Origin: PALSA-505 sp036267135 | GTDB lineage: Bacteria; Actinomycetota; Actinomycetes; Streptosporangiales; Streptosporangiaceae | DNA length: 64,000 nt | Direction: 5' to 3' | Assembly: GCA_036267135.1 (NCBI GenBank) | Contig: DATAWQ010000063.1 | Span: 150,244 to 214,243 of the forward strand | Shown: positions 22,437-30,610 of the stretch, piece after piece | Numbering within the stretch: position 1 is the first letter of the stretch | Layout: each line of letters begins with the position of its first letter | Program-made: the position numbers and the translations under genes | The notes under the pieces: model-generated | The model's database searches: none | Told to the model about the DNA's origin: nothing | The model's input: only the letters and a program-made list of their open reading frames with translations

Positions 22437-23303
22437 TCAGCGGCCGATCGCGTCCAATTCCGCGATCGCCTCGGCGGGCAGATCGAACCCGGCGGCGGCG
22501 ATGTTCTCGCGCAGGTGATCCACTGACGAGGTGCCGGGGATCAGCAGGATGTTCGGTGAGCGCCGCAGCAGCCAGGCGAGCGCGACGGCCAGCGGGGTCG
22601 CACCCAGCCGGTTCGCCACCGCGTGCAGCTCGTCGGACTGCAGCGGCGAGAAGCCGCCGAGCGGAAAGTACGGCACGAAGGCGATGCCCTGCGACGCGGT
22701 GAGCTCGACCAGGCTGTCGTCGTCGCGGCGCGCGACGTTGTAGAGGTTCTGCACGCAGACGACCGGCGCGATCGCCTGCGCCTCGGCGAGCTGGCCGGCG
22801 TCGACGGTGCTGAGGCCGAGGTGGCGGATCAGCCCCTGCTGCTGGAGTTCGGCCAGCGCCTCGAACTGCTCCGCGATCGAGCCGGGCTCGGGGCCCTCCA
22901 CGCCGCCCATGCGCAGGTTGACCACGTCGAGCGCGTCGAGCCCGAGGTGCTTGAGGTTGTCGTGCACGGCCTCGCGCAGGTCGGCCGGGGTTCGGGCGTG
23001 CGGCCAGCCACCCTGCTCGTCACGGCGGGCCCCGACCTTGGTGACGATGTGCAGGTCGTCCGGGTAGGGCGCCAGCGCCTCGTGAATGATCTCGTTGGTG
23101 ACGTAGGGCCCGTAGAAGTCGGCGGTGTCGATGTGATTGACGCCGAGCTCAACCCCCTCGCGCAGCACGGCGATCGCGGCGGCGCGGTCCTGGGGCGGCC
23201 CGAAGACACCGGGCCCGGCGAGCTGCATGGCGCCGTAGCCGACCCGGGTGAGCTCGAGGTCGCCGACGCGGTAGGTGCCGCCGGGCAGGTCGTGGGATGT
23301 CAT
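22437..23303 (-). CDS. Aldo/keto reductase
   Basis: 288 residues, TIM-barrel NADPH oxidoreductase. D59 and Y64 (VNHIDTADFYGP) and K89 (IVTKVG) of the catalytic tetrad are present. The usual histidine position reads NLRMGG, so histidine is replaced, as in one subgroup of actinobacterial AKRs. The C-terminal cofactor segment LIPGTSSVDHLREN is intact. GGAAGGAAG precedes ATG 23303. Divergent from a MmyB-type regulator that probably controls it. Confidence 0.9.
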   Translation of the reverse strand: MTSHDLPGGTYRVGDLELTRVGYGAMQLAGPGVFGPPQDRAAAIAVLREGVELGVNHIDTADFYGPYVTNEIIHEALAPYPDDLHIVTKVGARRDEQGGWPHARTPADLREAVHDNLKHLGLDALDVVNLRMGGVEGPEPGSIAEQFEALAELQQQGLIRHLGLSTVDAGQLAEAQAIAPVVCVQNLYNVARRDDDSLVELTASQGIAFVPYFPLGGFSPLQSDELHAVANRLGATPLAVALAWLLRRSPNILLIPGTSSVDHLRENIAAAGFDLPAEAIAELDAIGR

Positions 23304-23440
23304 GGCTTCCTTCCTGTCCGTGGCCTGCGCCGCGGACGTGATCCACGATGCTACGCACCCGGCTGGCCAGGCAGTGCCCCCGTCATCCTGGGACTGGCAG
23401 GGCCATGGTGGCCGACCGCACCCCCCGTACAGTGGAACGC

Positions 23441-24337
23441 GTGACTGGGTCGAACGCGCTGGGTGAATACCTGCGGGCCCGCAGGGAGCTGGTGGAGCCC
23501 TCGGATGTGGGGCTGCCCGTCGTGGGCGTCCGGCGGACGCCGGGCCTGCGCCGTGAAGAGGTGGCCACGCTGGCCGGCATCAGCGCCGACTACTACCTGC
23601 GGCTGGAGCAGGGACGCGACCGCAACCCGTCGGCGCAGGTGCTGGAGGCGCTGGCCCGGGTGTTCCGGCTCGACGCGACCGCCACGCAGTACCTGCTGAG
23701 CCTGTCCGCGACCCGGCCAGGGAGGCCGAGGCGGCCACGCCGCGAGATCGTGCCGGCCGGAATCAGGCAATTGCTCGGCGCGCTGGAGCTGCCGGCGTTC
23801 GTGGAGAACCGGATGTTCGATGTGCTCGCCGCGAACCGGCTCGCGACCGCCCTGTCGCCGAGCATCACACCGGGGACCAACCGGCTGCGATCGATGTTCC
23901 TCGACACCGGGGAACGGGACCTGTACCCGGACTGGGAGCACGCCATCGGCGGCATGCTCGCGGCGTTCCGCTCGTCGATCGGCACCGATGTCGACGACCC
24001 GCGGATCGTGCAGCTCGTCGGGGAGCTGTCCCTGGCCAGCGAGCCGTTCCGGCGGCTGTGGGCGCGGCACGACGTGAAGGCGCTGGCGGGTGAGACGGCC
24101 CGGATGCGGCACCCGCAGGTCGGGATGCTGGAGCTGCGCCGCGAGAAGCTGCCCATCGGCGACTCGGGCGGCCAGCTCCTGGTGATCTACCACGCCGAGC
24201 CGGGCTCCGGCAGCGCCAGGTCGCTCGCGCGGCTAGCTGCGGTCGAAGGCCAGGCTGACCGCGAAACCGAGGAACACCACGCCGCTGACCTGTTCCATCC
24301 GGCGCTTGAAGGAAGTCCGGCTGATCCGGTGGGCTAG
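23441..24337 (+). CDS. MmyB-type XRE transcriptional regulator
   Basis: 298 residues from GTG 23441. The HTH spans about 5-75 with RRTPGLRREEVATLAGISAD and YYLRLEQGRDRNPSAQVLEA, the MmyB hallmark. The ligand-binding MmyB domain follows (FVENRMFDVLAANRLATALS, LVIYHAEPGSGSARSLARL). The family usually ends near LARLAA; here the frame runs about 33 more residues into the convergent lysE-type gene, with a 105-bp overlap. The start is not fixed by a strong ribosome-binding site. It likely represses the adjacent reductase gene. Confidence 0.86.
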   Translation: MTGSNALGEYLRARRELVEPSDVGLPVVGVRRTPGLRREEVATLAGISADYYLRLEQGRDRNPSAQVLEALARVFRLDATATQYLLSLSATRPGRPRRPRREIVPAGIRQLLGALELPAFVENRMFDVLAANRLATALSPSITPGTNRLRSMFLDTGERDLYPDWEHAIGGMLAAFRSSIGTDVDDPRIVQLVGELSLASEPFRRLWARHDVKALAGETARMRHPQVGMLELRREKLPIGDSGGQLLVIYHAEPGSGSARSLARLAAVEGQADRETEEHHAADLFHPALEGSPADPVG

Positions 24338-24910
24338 CGCGGCGGCGGCGCCGGAAACGACCAGGTACAGCACGGTGAGCTCGGCAATGTCGATCACGGT
24401 GAGCAGCAGGGTGGTGCCGAACACCGGCGCGCCGTGCGGCACGAACTGCGGAAGCAGGCTCATGTAGAACACCCCGGCCTTGGGGTTGAGCAGGTTCGTC
24501 CCGAGGCCCGCCCGGAACGCGGCGAGCTTCCCCCGCGGCTGCTCCGCAGGGACCTGGGCGGCGGACGATGCCTGGGCGGCGGGAGCGGGCTTACCGGTGG
24601 CGGGGGTGGGGTCGTCGCCGGGGCGCCGCCTGGCCCGCCAGAGCGCCGACATACCCAGCCAGGTCAGGTACGCGGCACCGGCGATCCGGACGACGTCGAA
24701 GGCCACATGCGAAGCGGCGAGCAGCGCGCTCAGACCGGCCGCGGTAGCGATTCCCCAGGCCAGACAGCCCGTGTTGACCCCGAGAGCCGCGACCAGCCCG
24801 GCTCGCCTGCCGCCGGACACGGAGGTGCGCAGCACCAGCATCATGTCCAGGCCGGGCGTCAGGTTCGCTACGGCGGCGACCCCGGCGAAGGCGAGCAGCG
24901 CGGTCAGCAT
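24233..24910 (-). CDS. LysE/RhtB-family exporter
   Basis: 225 residues with six membrane helices. LTPGLDMMLVLRTSVSGGRR at 17-36 is the family signature, and LGTNLLNPKAGVFYMSLLPQ in the middle is also diagnostic. A Pro/Ala-rich cytoplasmic loop at about 95-125 is longer than usual. Exports amino acids or related compounds; substrate unknown. Confidence 0.88.
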   Translation of the reverse strand: MLTALLAFAGVAAVANLTPGLDMMLVLRTSVSGGRRAGLVAALGVNTGCLAWGIATAAGLSALLAASHVAFDVVRIAGAAYLTWLGMSALWRARRRPGDDPTPATGKPAPAAQASSAAQVPAEQPRGKLAAFRAGLGTNLLNPKAGVFYMSLLPQFVPHGAPVFGTTLLLTVIDIAELTVLYLVVSGAAAALAHRISRTSFKRRMEQVSGVVFLGFAVSLAFDRS

Positions 24911-24922
24911 GGCTCGATGCTA

Positions 24923-24965
24923 AACCGCCCTCCGGTGAGGTTCACGCCTCCTCCGGAGGGCGGTT
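24923..24965. terminator. Hairpin terminator downstream of the 25006-25461 gene
   Basis: 13-bp perfect stem AACCGCCCTCCGG / CCGGAGGGCGGTT with a 17-nt loop, between two leftward genes. No clear U-tract follows, as is common in high-GC actinobacteria. Confidence 0.6.
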
Positions 24966-25005
24966 CGCACCCCTCCCGGGGGTGAGGGGCTATCGGGAAG
25001 ATGGG

Positions 25006-25461
25006 TCAGGTGGACGACGAGCGTGGCCGGTAGGCCAGCAGCATGGCCACGCACAGCACCATCAGCGCGGCCTCGAGGACCAGCGAAAGCGTGCCGACCC
25101 AGTACCCCCAGTTGCCGACGTCCCCTGGGTCACCCGGCACGCCCACGGAACGGGACAGGATGTAGGCGGCGAACGGCCCGACGCCGAGCAGGATCCCGGC
25201 GGCCCAGCCGAGCCAGCGCGCCCAGGGCAGCAGCAGTGTGATCGCGGTGAGCACGCCGCCCACCTCGATGATCCGGTACCCCCACCCGATCCAGGCGGGT
25301 GAGGCGACGGCGGTGATGCCGCCCTGGTCGGCCACGTGCACCGTGGCGACCGTCAGTGCGAGCAGGGCCCCGACTACCTGCACCGCGATCAGCGGCGCGG
25401 CGGCGGGGTGAGGCCTTGCCCCGTCTGAGTCCGTGCGTCCTACCAGTGTCTGCTGGGCCAT
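25006..25461 (-). CDS. Four-helix membrane protein of unknown function
   Basis: 151 residues with four hydrophobic stretches (PLIAVQVVGALLALTVATVH; IIEVGGVLTAITLLLPW; WLGWAAGILLGVGPFAAYIL; LSLVLEAALMVLCVAMLLAY) and a short basic tail. GAGGAG lies about 8 nt upstream of ATG 25461, which sets the start over a longer upstream frame. No family is recognised. Confidence 0.75.
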   Translation of the reverse strand: MAQQTLVGRTDSDGARPHPAAAPLIAVQVVGALLALTVATVHVADQGGITAVASPAWIGWGYRIIEVGGVLTAITLLLPWARWLGWAAGILLGVGPFAAYILSRSVGVPGDPGDVGNWGYWVGTLSLVLEAALMVLCVAMLLAYRPRSSST

Positions 25462-25612
25462 CGTTCTACTCCTCGTGTATCGCGAGCGGTCCTTCGATGC
25501 CGTCCAGAGCAGTAACACGACAGGAGCGCCGCGATGGTTCAACCCGATACAAACGAGCACGCTCTTCCGTGGCACCGGCGTCGACGAACCTGACACCCGG
25601 TAACGTGTCGGC

Positions 25613-26332
25613 GTGCTGGAACAGGTGACCGTGATCCGCTACGCGACCCCGCTGCGCGAGGGCGGCTCGTTGCCGGCCATCGTCGAGGCCGACAACCTGG
25701 GGACGTACGTGATGAAGTTCCACGGGGCCGGCCAGGGGCCGAAGGCGCTGGCGGCCGAGATCATCTGCGGCGAACTGGCCCGGCGGCTCGGCCTGCGCAC
25801 CCCGGAACTCGCCCTCGGCTATCTGGACCCGCGCATACCCGGCAGCGAACCCGATCCTGACATCCAGGATCTGCTGCGGGCCAGCAGCGGGCTGAATCTC
25901 GCGGTGGACTTCCTGCCCGGGTCGGCCGGGTTTGATCCGAGAGGCTGGAAGGTCGAACCTGGCTTCGCCAGCCAGGTGGTGTGGTTCGATGCCTTGGTGC
26001 AGAACGTGGACCGGACGTGGCGCAACCCCAACCTGCTGGTCTGGCACGGCGACGTCTGGCTGATCGACCACGGGGCGGCGCTCTACTTCCACCACAACTG
26101 GCCCACCGCCGACCCGCTCAAGCCGTTCGACGCCAGCGAGCACGTGCTAGCCAAGGCCGGGACCGACCTGGCCGCCGCGCACGCCGCACTGGCGCCGCAG
26201 ATCACCAGGGATCGACTGGAGGAGGTCGCCGCGCTGGTACCACCGGAGTGGTTCGGGGACGGGACGGCCGGGGCTTACGTGACGCACCTGCTGCAGCGGG
26301 CGCCGCGGGTGCCGGAGGTGATCAGGCGATGA
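25613..26332 (+). CDS. HipA-like kinase
   Basis: 239 residues of the short HipA-like family. LREGGSLPAIVEADNLGTYV at the start is the nucleotide-binding opening. VWFDALVQNVDRTWRNPNLL holds the catalytic D and N, and DVWLIDHGAALYFHH the metal-binding D. The N-terminal HipA_N domain and a HipB partner are absent. It overlaps the DUF3037 gene in an ATGA. This gene pair recurs in bacteria; its target is not known to me. Confidence 0.85.
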   Translation: MLEQVTVIRYATPLREGGSLPAIVEADNLGTYVMKFHGAGQGPKALAAEIICGELARRLGLRTPELALGYLDPRIPGSEPDPDIQDLLRASSGLNLAVDFLPGSAGFDPRGWKVEPGFASQVVWFDALVQNVDRTWRNPNLLVWHGDVWLIDHGAALYFHHNWPTADPLKPFDASEHVLAKAGTDLAAAHAALAPQITRDRLEEVAALVPPEWFGDGTAGAYVTHLLQRAPRVPEVIRR

Positions 26333-26697
26333 GCACAGAGCCGTTCGAGTACGCGGTGATCAAGGTGGTGCCCCGGGTCGAGCGGGGCGAGGCCATGAAC
26401 GCCGGGGTGATCGTCTACTCACACGGGCACGGCTACCTGGGCTGCCGCATCTACCTTGACGAGGACCGGCTGCGCGCGCTCGATCCCGGGGCCGACCTGA
26501 CCTCGGTCACCGCGGCCCTGGCCGCGATCGACGAGGCCTGCCGGAGCGAACTGCCACCCGGGCAGCCCGCCGGGGCGCGGTTCCGCTGGCTCACCGCGAC
26601 CAGGAGCACGGTGGTGCAGCCAGGGCCGGTGCACGCGGGCCTGACCGCCGACCCGGCCGCCGAGCTCACGCACCTGTTCGACACCCTGGTCCGGTAA
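26329..26697 (+). CDS. DUF3037 protein, partner of the HipA-like kinase
   Basis: 122 residues. FEYAVIKVVPRVERGEAMNA and GVIVYSHGHGYLGCRI are the DUF3037 signature. Its ATG overlaps the kinase TGA, so production is coupled. Possibly a substrate or regulator of the kinase. The 3' end overlaps the convergent grpB-like gene by 32 bp. Confidence 0.87.
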   Translation: MSTEPFEYAVIKVVPRVERGEAMNAGVIVYSHGHGYLGCRIYLDEDRLRALDPGADLTSVTAALAAIDEACRSELPPGQPAGARFRWLTATRSTVVQPGPVHAGLTADPAAELTHLFDTLVR

Positions 26698-27265
26698 CGC
26701 CTGGCCAGGGCCGCCAGCCGGTGGCGGCCGCCCATTCCTCGGCCGCTACGATCACCACGTCCACCACGGGGTCCTTGATGTCGGTGTAAGCATCCACGTC
26801 GGGCACGACCGCACTCAGCTCGGTCTTGAACAACGCGTAGCCGGCTACCGCCCCGGGATGGGCCCGGAACCAGTCACGGAACAGCAGGGCCAGCCGCTCG
26901 TTGGGTGACCCGGTCCGGCGTACGTGCAGGTTGACGTCGTCGCCGTGGCCTCGCCGCCGCCAGTACCTCTTGGCCCAGCGCTCCCTGTCGTCGTCCAGGC
27001 CCGCCGGGACGTGATCGTGGTTGTAGGGTCGGCGCTCGAATCCCAGCTCGCTCAGCGGCCCGCCGAAGGCTACGGCCGCCTCGTCCAGGTCGGGCACGCT
27101 GACCTGCATGTCGAGCAGATCCTTGGCGGCCATGCCGGGTATGGAGGTGCTGCCGATATGCTCGACCCGCTCGGCCAGCCCGCCCAGCCGGCCCCGCAGT
27201 GTGGCGGCCAGCCCTGCGGCCCGCTCGGGCCAGTCGGTGCGGTAGGTAACGACGACGACGCTCAC
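26666..27265 (-). CDS. GrpB/UPF0157 family protein (nucleotidyltransferase-like)
   Basis: 199 residues. VEHIGSTSIPGMAAKDLLDM (34-53) is the GrpB motif of the nucleotidyltransferase fold, and DDVNLHVRRTGSPNERLALL follows. GTG 27265 is the start. A C-terminal tail after VDVVIVAAEEW is longer than usual. Biochemical role unknown. Confidence 0.85.
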   Translation of the reverse strand: MSVVVVTYRTDWPERAAGLAATLRGRLGGLAERVEHIGSTSIPGMAAKDLLDMQVSVPDLDEAAVAFGGPLSELGFERRPYNHDHVPAGLDDDRERWAKRYWRRRGHGDDVNLHVRRTGSPNERLALLFRDWFRAHPGAVAGYALFKTELSAVVPDVDAYTDIKDPVVDVVIVAAEEWAAATGWRPWPGVTGPGCRTGA

Positions 27266-27309
27266 GAGTGTGTCCCCTTCGGTGAGAGCCAGCAGTTACG
27301 GAGGTTGCC

Positions 27310-28044
27310 ATGGCCGAGTTTCGCGTGGTCACGAACAGCGAGCATCCCGAACTGGAAGTCCAGGTCGAGGGATTCCGCGGCGAATGGCCGGAGTTCATCT
27401 TCCACGACCCGGTCGCGGCCGCGCACGTCGGCCGCGTCAGCGAGTACTTCCCGCAGTACGACGTGCTGCTGCTCAGCGGGGACGAGGTCGTGGCCGGCGG
27501 CTGGGGGGTGGCGATCGCCTGGGACGGCGATACCGCGACGCTGCCGGACGGCTACGACTGCGCGCTCGTGCAGGCGGTGACCGGGCACGAGAACAAGGTC
27601 GTGCCGGACACCTTGTCGGTCATGGCGGCCGCGGTGAAGAGCGGCCGGCAGGGCGGCGGACTGGCCGGGCAGGTGCTGACCGCGCTGCGGGAGCGCGCCC
27701 AGGCCCACGGGCTGCAACGGGTGATCGCCCCGGTCAGGCCCACGCTGAAGAGCCGCTACCCGATCACCCCGATGGACCGGTTCGCCCGCTGGATCCGCGA
27801 CGACGGGCTGCATCTGGACCCGTGGATCCGCACGCACCAGCGGCTGGGCGCGACCATCCTGGGCCCGGCGCCGCATTCGATGATCATCAAGGGCACGGTC
27901 GCCGAATGGGAGGAGTGGGCCGCGATGCCCTTCCCCGAGACCGGCCAGTACGTGGTCCCGCAAGCCCTGGACCTGGTCAGCATCGACCGCGGCCGAGACG
28001 AAGGCGTCTACGAAGAGACCAACCTCTGGATGCAGCACGTCTAA
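27310..28044 (+). CDS. GNAT-fold acetyltransferase-like protein
   Basis: 244 residues with an atypical GNAT core: a VVAGGWGVAIAWDG strand, then VMAAAVKSGRQGGGLAGQVL acting as the acetyl-CoA loop and ERAQAHGLQRVIAPVRPTLK as the following helix and strand. GGAGG precedes ATG 27310 by 6 nt. The substrate is unknown. It is monocistronic and faces a G-rich repeat tract. Confidence 0.78.
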   Translation: MAEFRVVTNSEHPELEVQVEGFRGEWPEFIFHDPVAAAHVGRVSEYFPQYDVLLLSGDEVVAGGWGVAIAWDGDTATLPDGYDCALVQAVTGHENKVVPDTLSVMAAAVKSGRQGGGLAGQVLTALRERAQAHGLQRVIAPVRPTLKSRYPITPMDRFARWIRDDGLHLDPWIRTHQRLGATILGPAPHSMIIKGTVAEWEEWAAMPFPETGQYVVPQALDLVSIDRGRDEGVYEETNLWMQHV

Positions 28045-28065
28045 AACGATTACCCTCCAAGGTTA

Positions 28066-28142
28066 ACTGGGGCGGGGGCGGGGTGAGGTGAGGTGAGGTG
28101 AGGGGCGGGGTGAGGTGTGGGCGGGGTGAGGGGCGGGGGGTT
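28066..28142 (+). repeat. G-rich low-complexity tract between convergent genes
   Basis: Runs of GGGGCGGGG alternate with four tandem GAGGT units at about 28083-28102, then more G-runs. Several four-tract G sets make G-quadruplex formation possible on the + strand. It may act as a terminator for the convergent genes. Confidence 0.6.
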
Positions 28143-29361
28143 AGGAGTCTGGGCCTTGGGGGGTGCGGGTGAGGAGCTGGCGGGTGCGGAGGGCTACTTC
28201 TAGTTCGAAGCGTTTGCCTGGTTCGCGCAGGACGCCGCCGAAGAGCTCGTCGATCTGGCGGAGGCGGTACCGGACGGTCTGGGGGTGCACGCGCATCAGC
28301 ATGGCGACCTCGTGCGCGTTGCCGCCGTGCTCCAGCCAGACCAGGAGGGTCTCGGCGAGCCGGTCCCGCTGGGCGGGACGCAGGCCGTCCAAAGGAGCCA
28401 GCCTGGCCGCCCGCAGCGCCGCCGCGAGCTCCTCGTCGGAGAAGATCAGCAACGTGGACAGGTGCCCGTCGCAGTGGATCGGCCCCTCCCCGATGGGGAG
28501 CACCCCGCGCAGCCCGAGCGCCAGCGCCGCCCTGGCCCAGCGCAGCGACGCGCTGGCCTGGGCCAGCGGCATCGCCGGGCCGAGCGCCGCGGACCAGCCG
28601 CGCAGCGCGTAGTCGATCAGGGCGGCCCGGCCGGGGCCGTCCGGGTCGGGCACCAGCAGGCAGGGCTCGTGCCTGGTCCAGTCGATGAGCACGTCCGGCG
28701 GCAGCGCCCGGCCCGCGGCCACATCGAGCCCGGGCCGCTCGTCGAAGGCGACCAGGGCGACCCGGCGGGGCAGCGTCCAGCCGGCCGCCCTGGCCATGTC
28801 GGCGATGGCCTCCATGGAGGCCGGCGGGTCCACCACGATCAGGTCGAGCAGCCGCCGCCTGCGACGCTCGAGCTCCCCCGCGACCTCGGCCCTGGCCTCG
28901 GTGTACCCGGCCGCGCAGGCGGCGGCCAGCTCGTCCAGGTACAGGAAGATGGCTTCGCCGATCCGGCCGAGCACCTGCATGTCCAGGCCGGACGCGCCCG
29001 CCGCCTCGCACAGCCAGCGCCACGCCACCCGGGCGCCGAGCCGCAGCGCGTTCTGCAGCGGCTCCAGGCTGCGGCCCTCCCTGGCCTCCACCGCGCCGAT
29101 GCCGCGGAACTCCGAGACGATCACCCCGAACGAGGCCTCGGGATTGGCCACCCGGTCCACGAACTGCTCGACCGAGTGCTTAACCGCCCGGCTGACCGCC
29201 TCGGTGTAGACCGCGTCCAGCGGACGGGCGTACTCGGGCACGCCCACCTGGATCGCGTCGATCATGTCGACGACGGCCTTCTCCAGTTGCGGGCGCAGCA
29301 ACTCGGCCACCTCCGGAGGCAGCGCGTGCCAGACGTCCGAGGGCCCATTTAGTTCCTGCAC
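28141..29361 (-). CDS. PucR-type helix-turn-helix regulator
   Basis: About 406 residues from GTG 29361. The middle has a GGDEF-like degenerate region; the C-terminal PucR HTH reads LAETLLVWLEHGGNAHEVAM and VHPQTVRYRLRQIDELFG. A TTG at 29451 would add 30 residues; GTG 29361 is preferred for the GGTGAG about 12 nt upstream and the usual N-terminal length. Probably an activator of a nearby or distant catabolic gene. Confidence 0.82.
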   Translation of the reverse strand: MQELNGPSDVWHALPPEVAELLRPQLEKAVVDMIDAIQVGVPEYARPLDAVYTEAVSRAVKHSVEQFVDRVANPEASFGVIVSEFRGIGAVEAREGRSLEPLQNALRLGARVAWRWLCEAAGASGLDMQVLGRIGEAIFLYLDELAAACAAGYTEARAEVAGELERRRRRLLDLIVVDPPASMEAIADMARAAGWTLPRRVALVAFDERPGLDVAAGRALPPDVLIDWTRHEPCLLVPDPDGPGRAALIDYALRGWSAALGPAMPLAQASASLRWARAALALGLRGVLPIGEGPIHCDGHLSTLLIFSDEELAAALRAARLAPLDGLRPAQRDRLAETLLVWLEHGGNAHEVAMLMRVHPQTVRYRLRQIDELFGGVLREPGKRFELEVALRTRQLLTRTPQGPDS

Positions 29362-29649
29362 ACCGCTCAACTCACCCAGACCACCCTGGACTATCGCGAC
29401 GGGCCGAAGACGCCCCCCGGAGGCATGGCGGGCGGCGGAGATAAAACTCAATATTACCGTTTAGTAACTATTTTGGCACACTCTTTTGGCCACCCGCGGG
29501 GAAACGACTGTCACGAAGTGATAATTTGTGCGGCCCGATTTAATGCGAAGAAGCTAAACCCTCAGGACAATTAACGGTGACCGAGGTCGGCGCCGCCGCT
29601 CGGTCCGGACCGCCGGACGGCGGCCAGGCCAGGGCACCGGCGCCGGTAC

Positions 29650-30360
29650 TCACGCCTCGTCCAGGTGTGCGGTGTCGTTGAAGCCCCGCACTATCCACAT
29701 CGCGCCGGCCACCACGATCTCCGAGATCGAGCCGTTCTCCGCGCCGATGAACGCGAACGGGCGCGCCTGGCTCGCCAGGGACAGGGCCTGGCCGATCACC
29801 CCGCCGTGGGTGAACACGGCCACCCGCTGACCTGGATGGGCGGCGGCCAGCCGCTCGACCGCGCCGCGCACCCGGGCGGAGAACTGCGCGGCCGGCTCGG
29901 CGCCGGGGATGACGTCCCAGCGCTCCTCGGCCCGCATCCGCTGCGCCACCGGGTGGTTGTCGGCGACCATCTTGCGGTAGAGGCCGCCTTCCCACTCCCC
30001 CAGGCCGACCTCGCGCAGTTCGCGCTCGACGCGCGGCTGCAGGCCGAGCCTGCGGGCCAGCGGGGCGGCGGTCTGAACGGTGCGGCACAGCGATGTGACA
30101 TAAATCGCGTCGATGGGCGGGCCCTCGGCCAGCCGGGCCCCGGCCAGCTCGGCCTGCCGGACGCCGTCGGGGGCCAACTCCGGGTCGGCCCGGCCGTCGG
30201 TCATCGGGAACGGGTGCTCGGGGTAGGCGGGCTGGGATTCGCCGTGCCTGACCAGCAGCAGGGTCAGCGCGCCCGGCGGGGGCGTGAAGCGGTGCTGGCG
30301 GTAGCCGCCCTGGGCGGCCGGGACGGTCGGGGGCTGGCGCGTATCATCGCGGGGGATCAC
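29650..30360 (-). CDS. Histidine phosphatase superfamily protein
   Basis: 236 residues. The phosphoglycerate-mutase-like signature LLVRHGESQ (R38, H39) is present, and VAVFTHGGVIGQAL gives the second catalytic histidine; ELREVGLGEWEGG is typical of broad-specificity acid phosphatases. A 30-residue N-terminal extension precedes the core. GTG 30360 is the start. Confidence 0.88.
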   Translation of the reverse strand: MIPRDDTRQPPTVPAAQGGYRQHRFTPPPGALTLLLVRHGESQPAYPEHPFPMTDGRADPELAPDGVRQAELAGARLAEGPPIDAIYVTSLCRTVQTAAPLARRLGLQPRVERELREVGLGEWEGGLYRKMVADNHPVAQRMRAEERWDVIPGAEPAAQFSARVRGAVERLAAAHPGQRVAVFTHGGVIGQALSLASQARPFAFIGAENGSISEIVVAGAMWIVRGFNDTAHLDEA

Positions 30361-30610
30361 GGGTCAGACAGTAGCGAGGTCCCGCGCGGCCCAGCCGGTC
30401 GGCCGCACACGACCGCCGGGCACCCGGTATGGCCCTTTGGCCCCGGAGCGTACAAAATAAACTGGCGGCCGGGTGTAGACCATAGCAAGGTTACGGACGT
30501 GTGACCGCAGGAAAGCACCCTAAGCTAACTTAACCGATAGGTTTGATAGAGAATAGTGGGCGCACCGGGCCGGACCGGTGCGCACCCGGGACTCGAAGGC
30601 GAGGCCACCC

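Noticed and set aside
30500..30560. Possible iron-box-like sequence (TAAGCTAACTTAACC) before the ABC operon
   Set aside because: Only one poor half matches; the operon is peptide/nickel type and no other site is seen.
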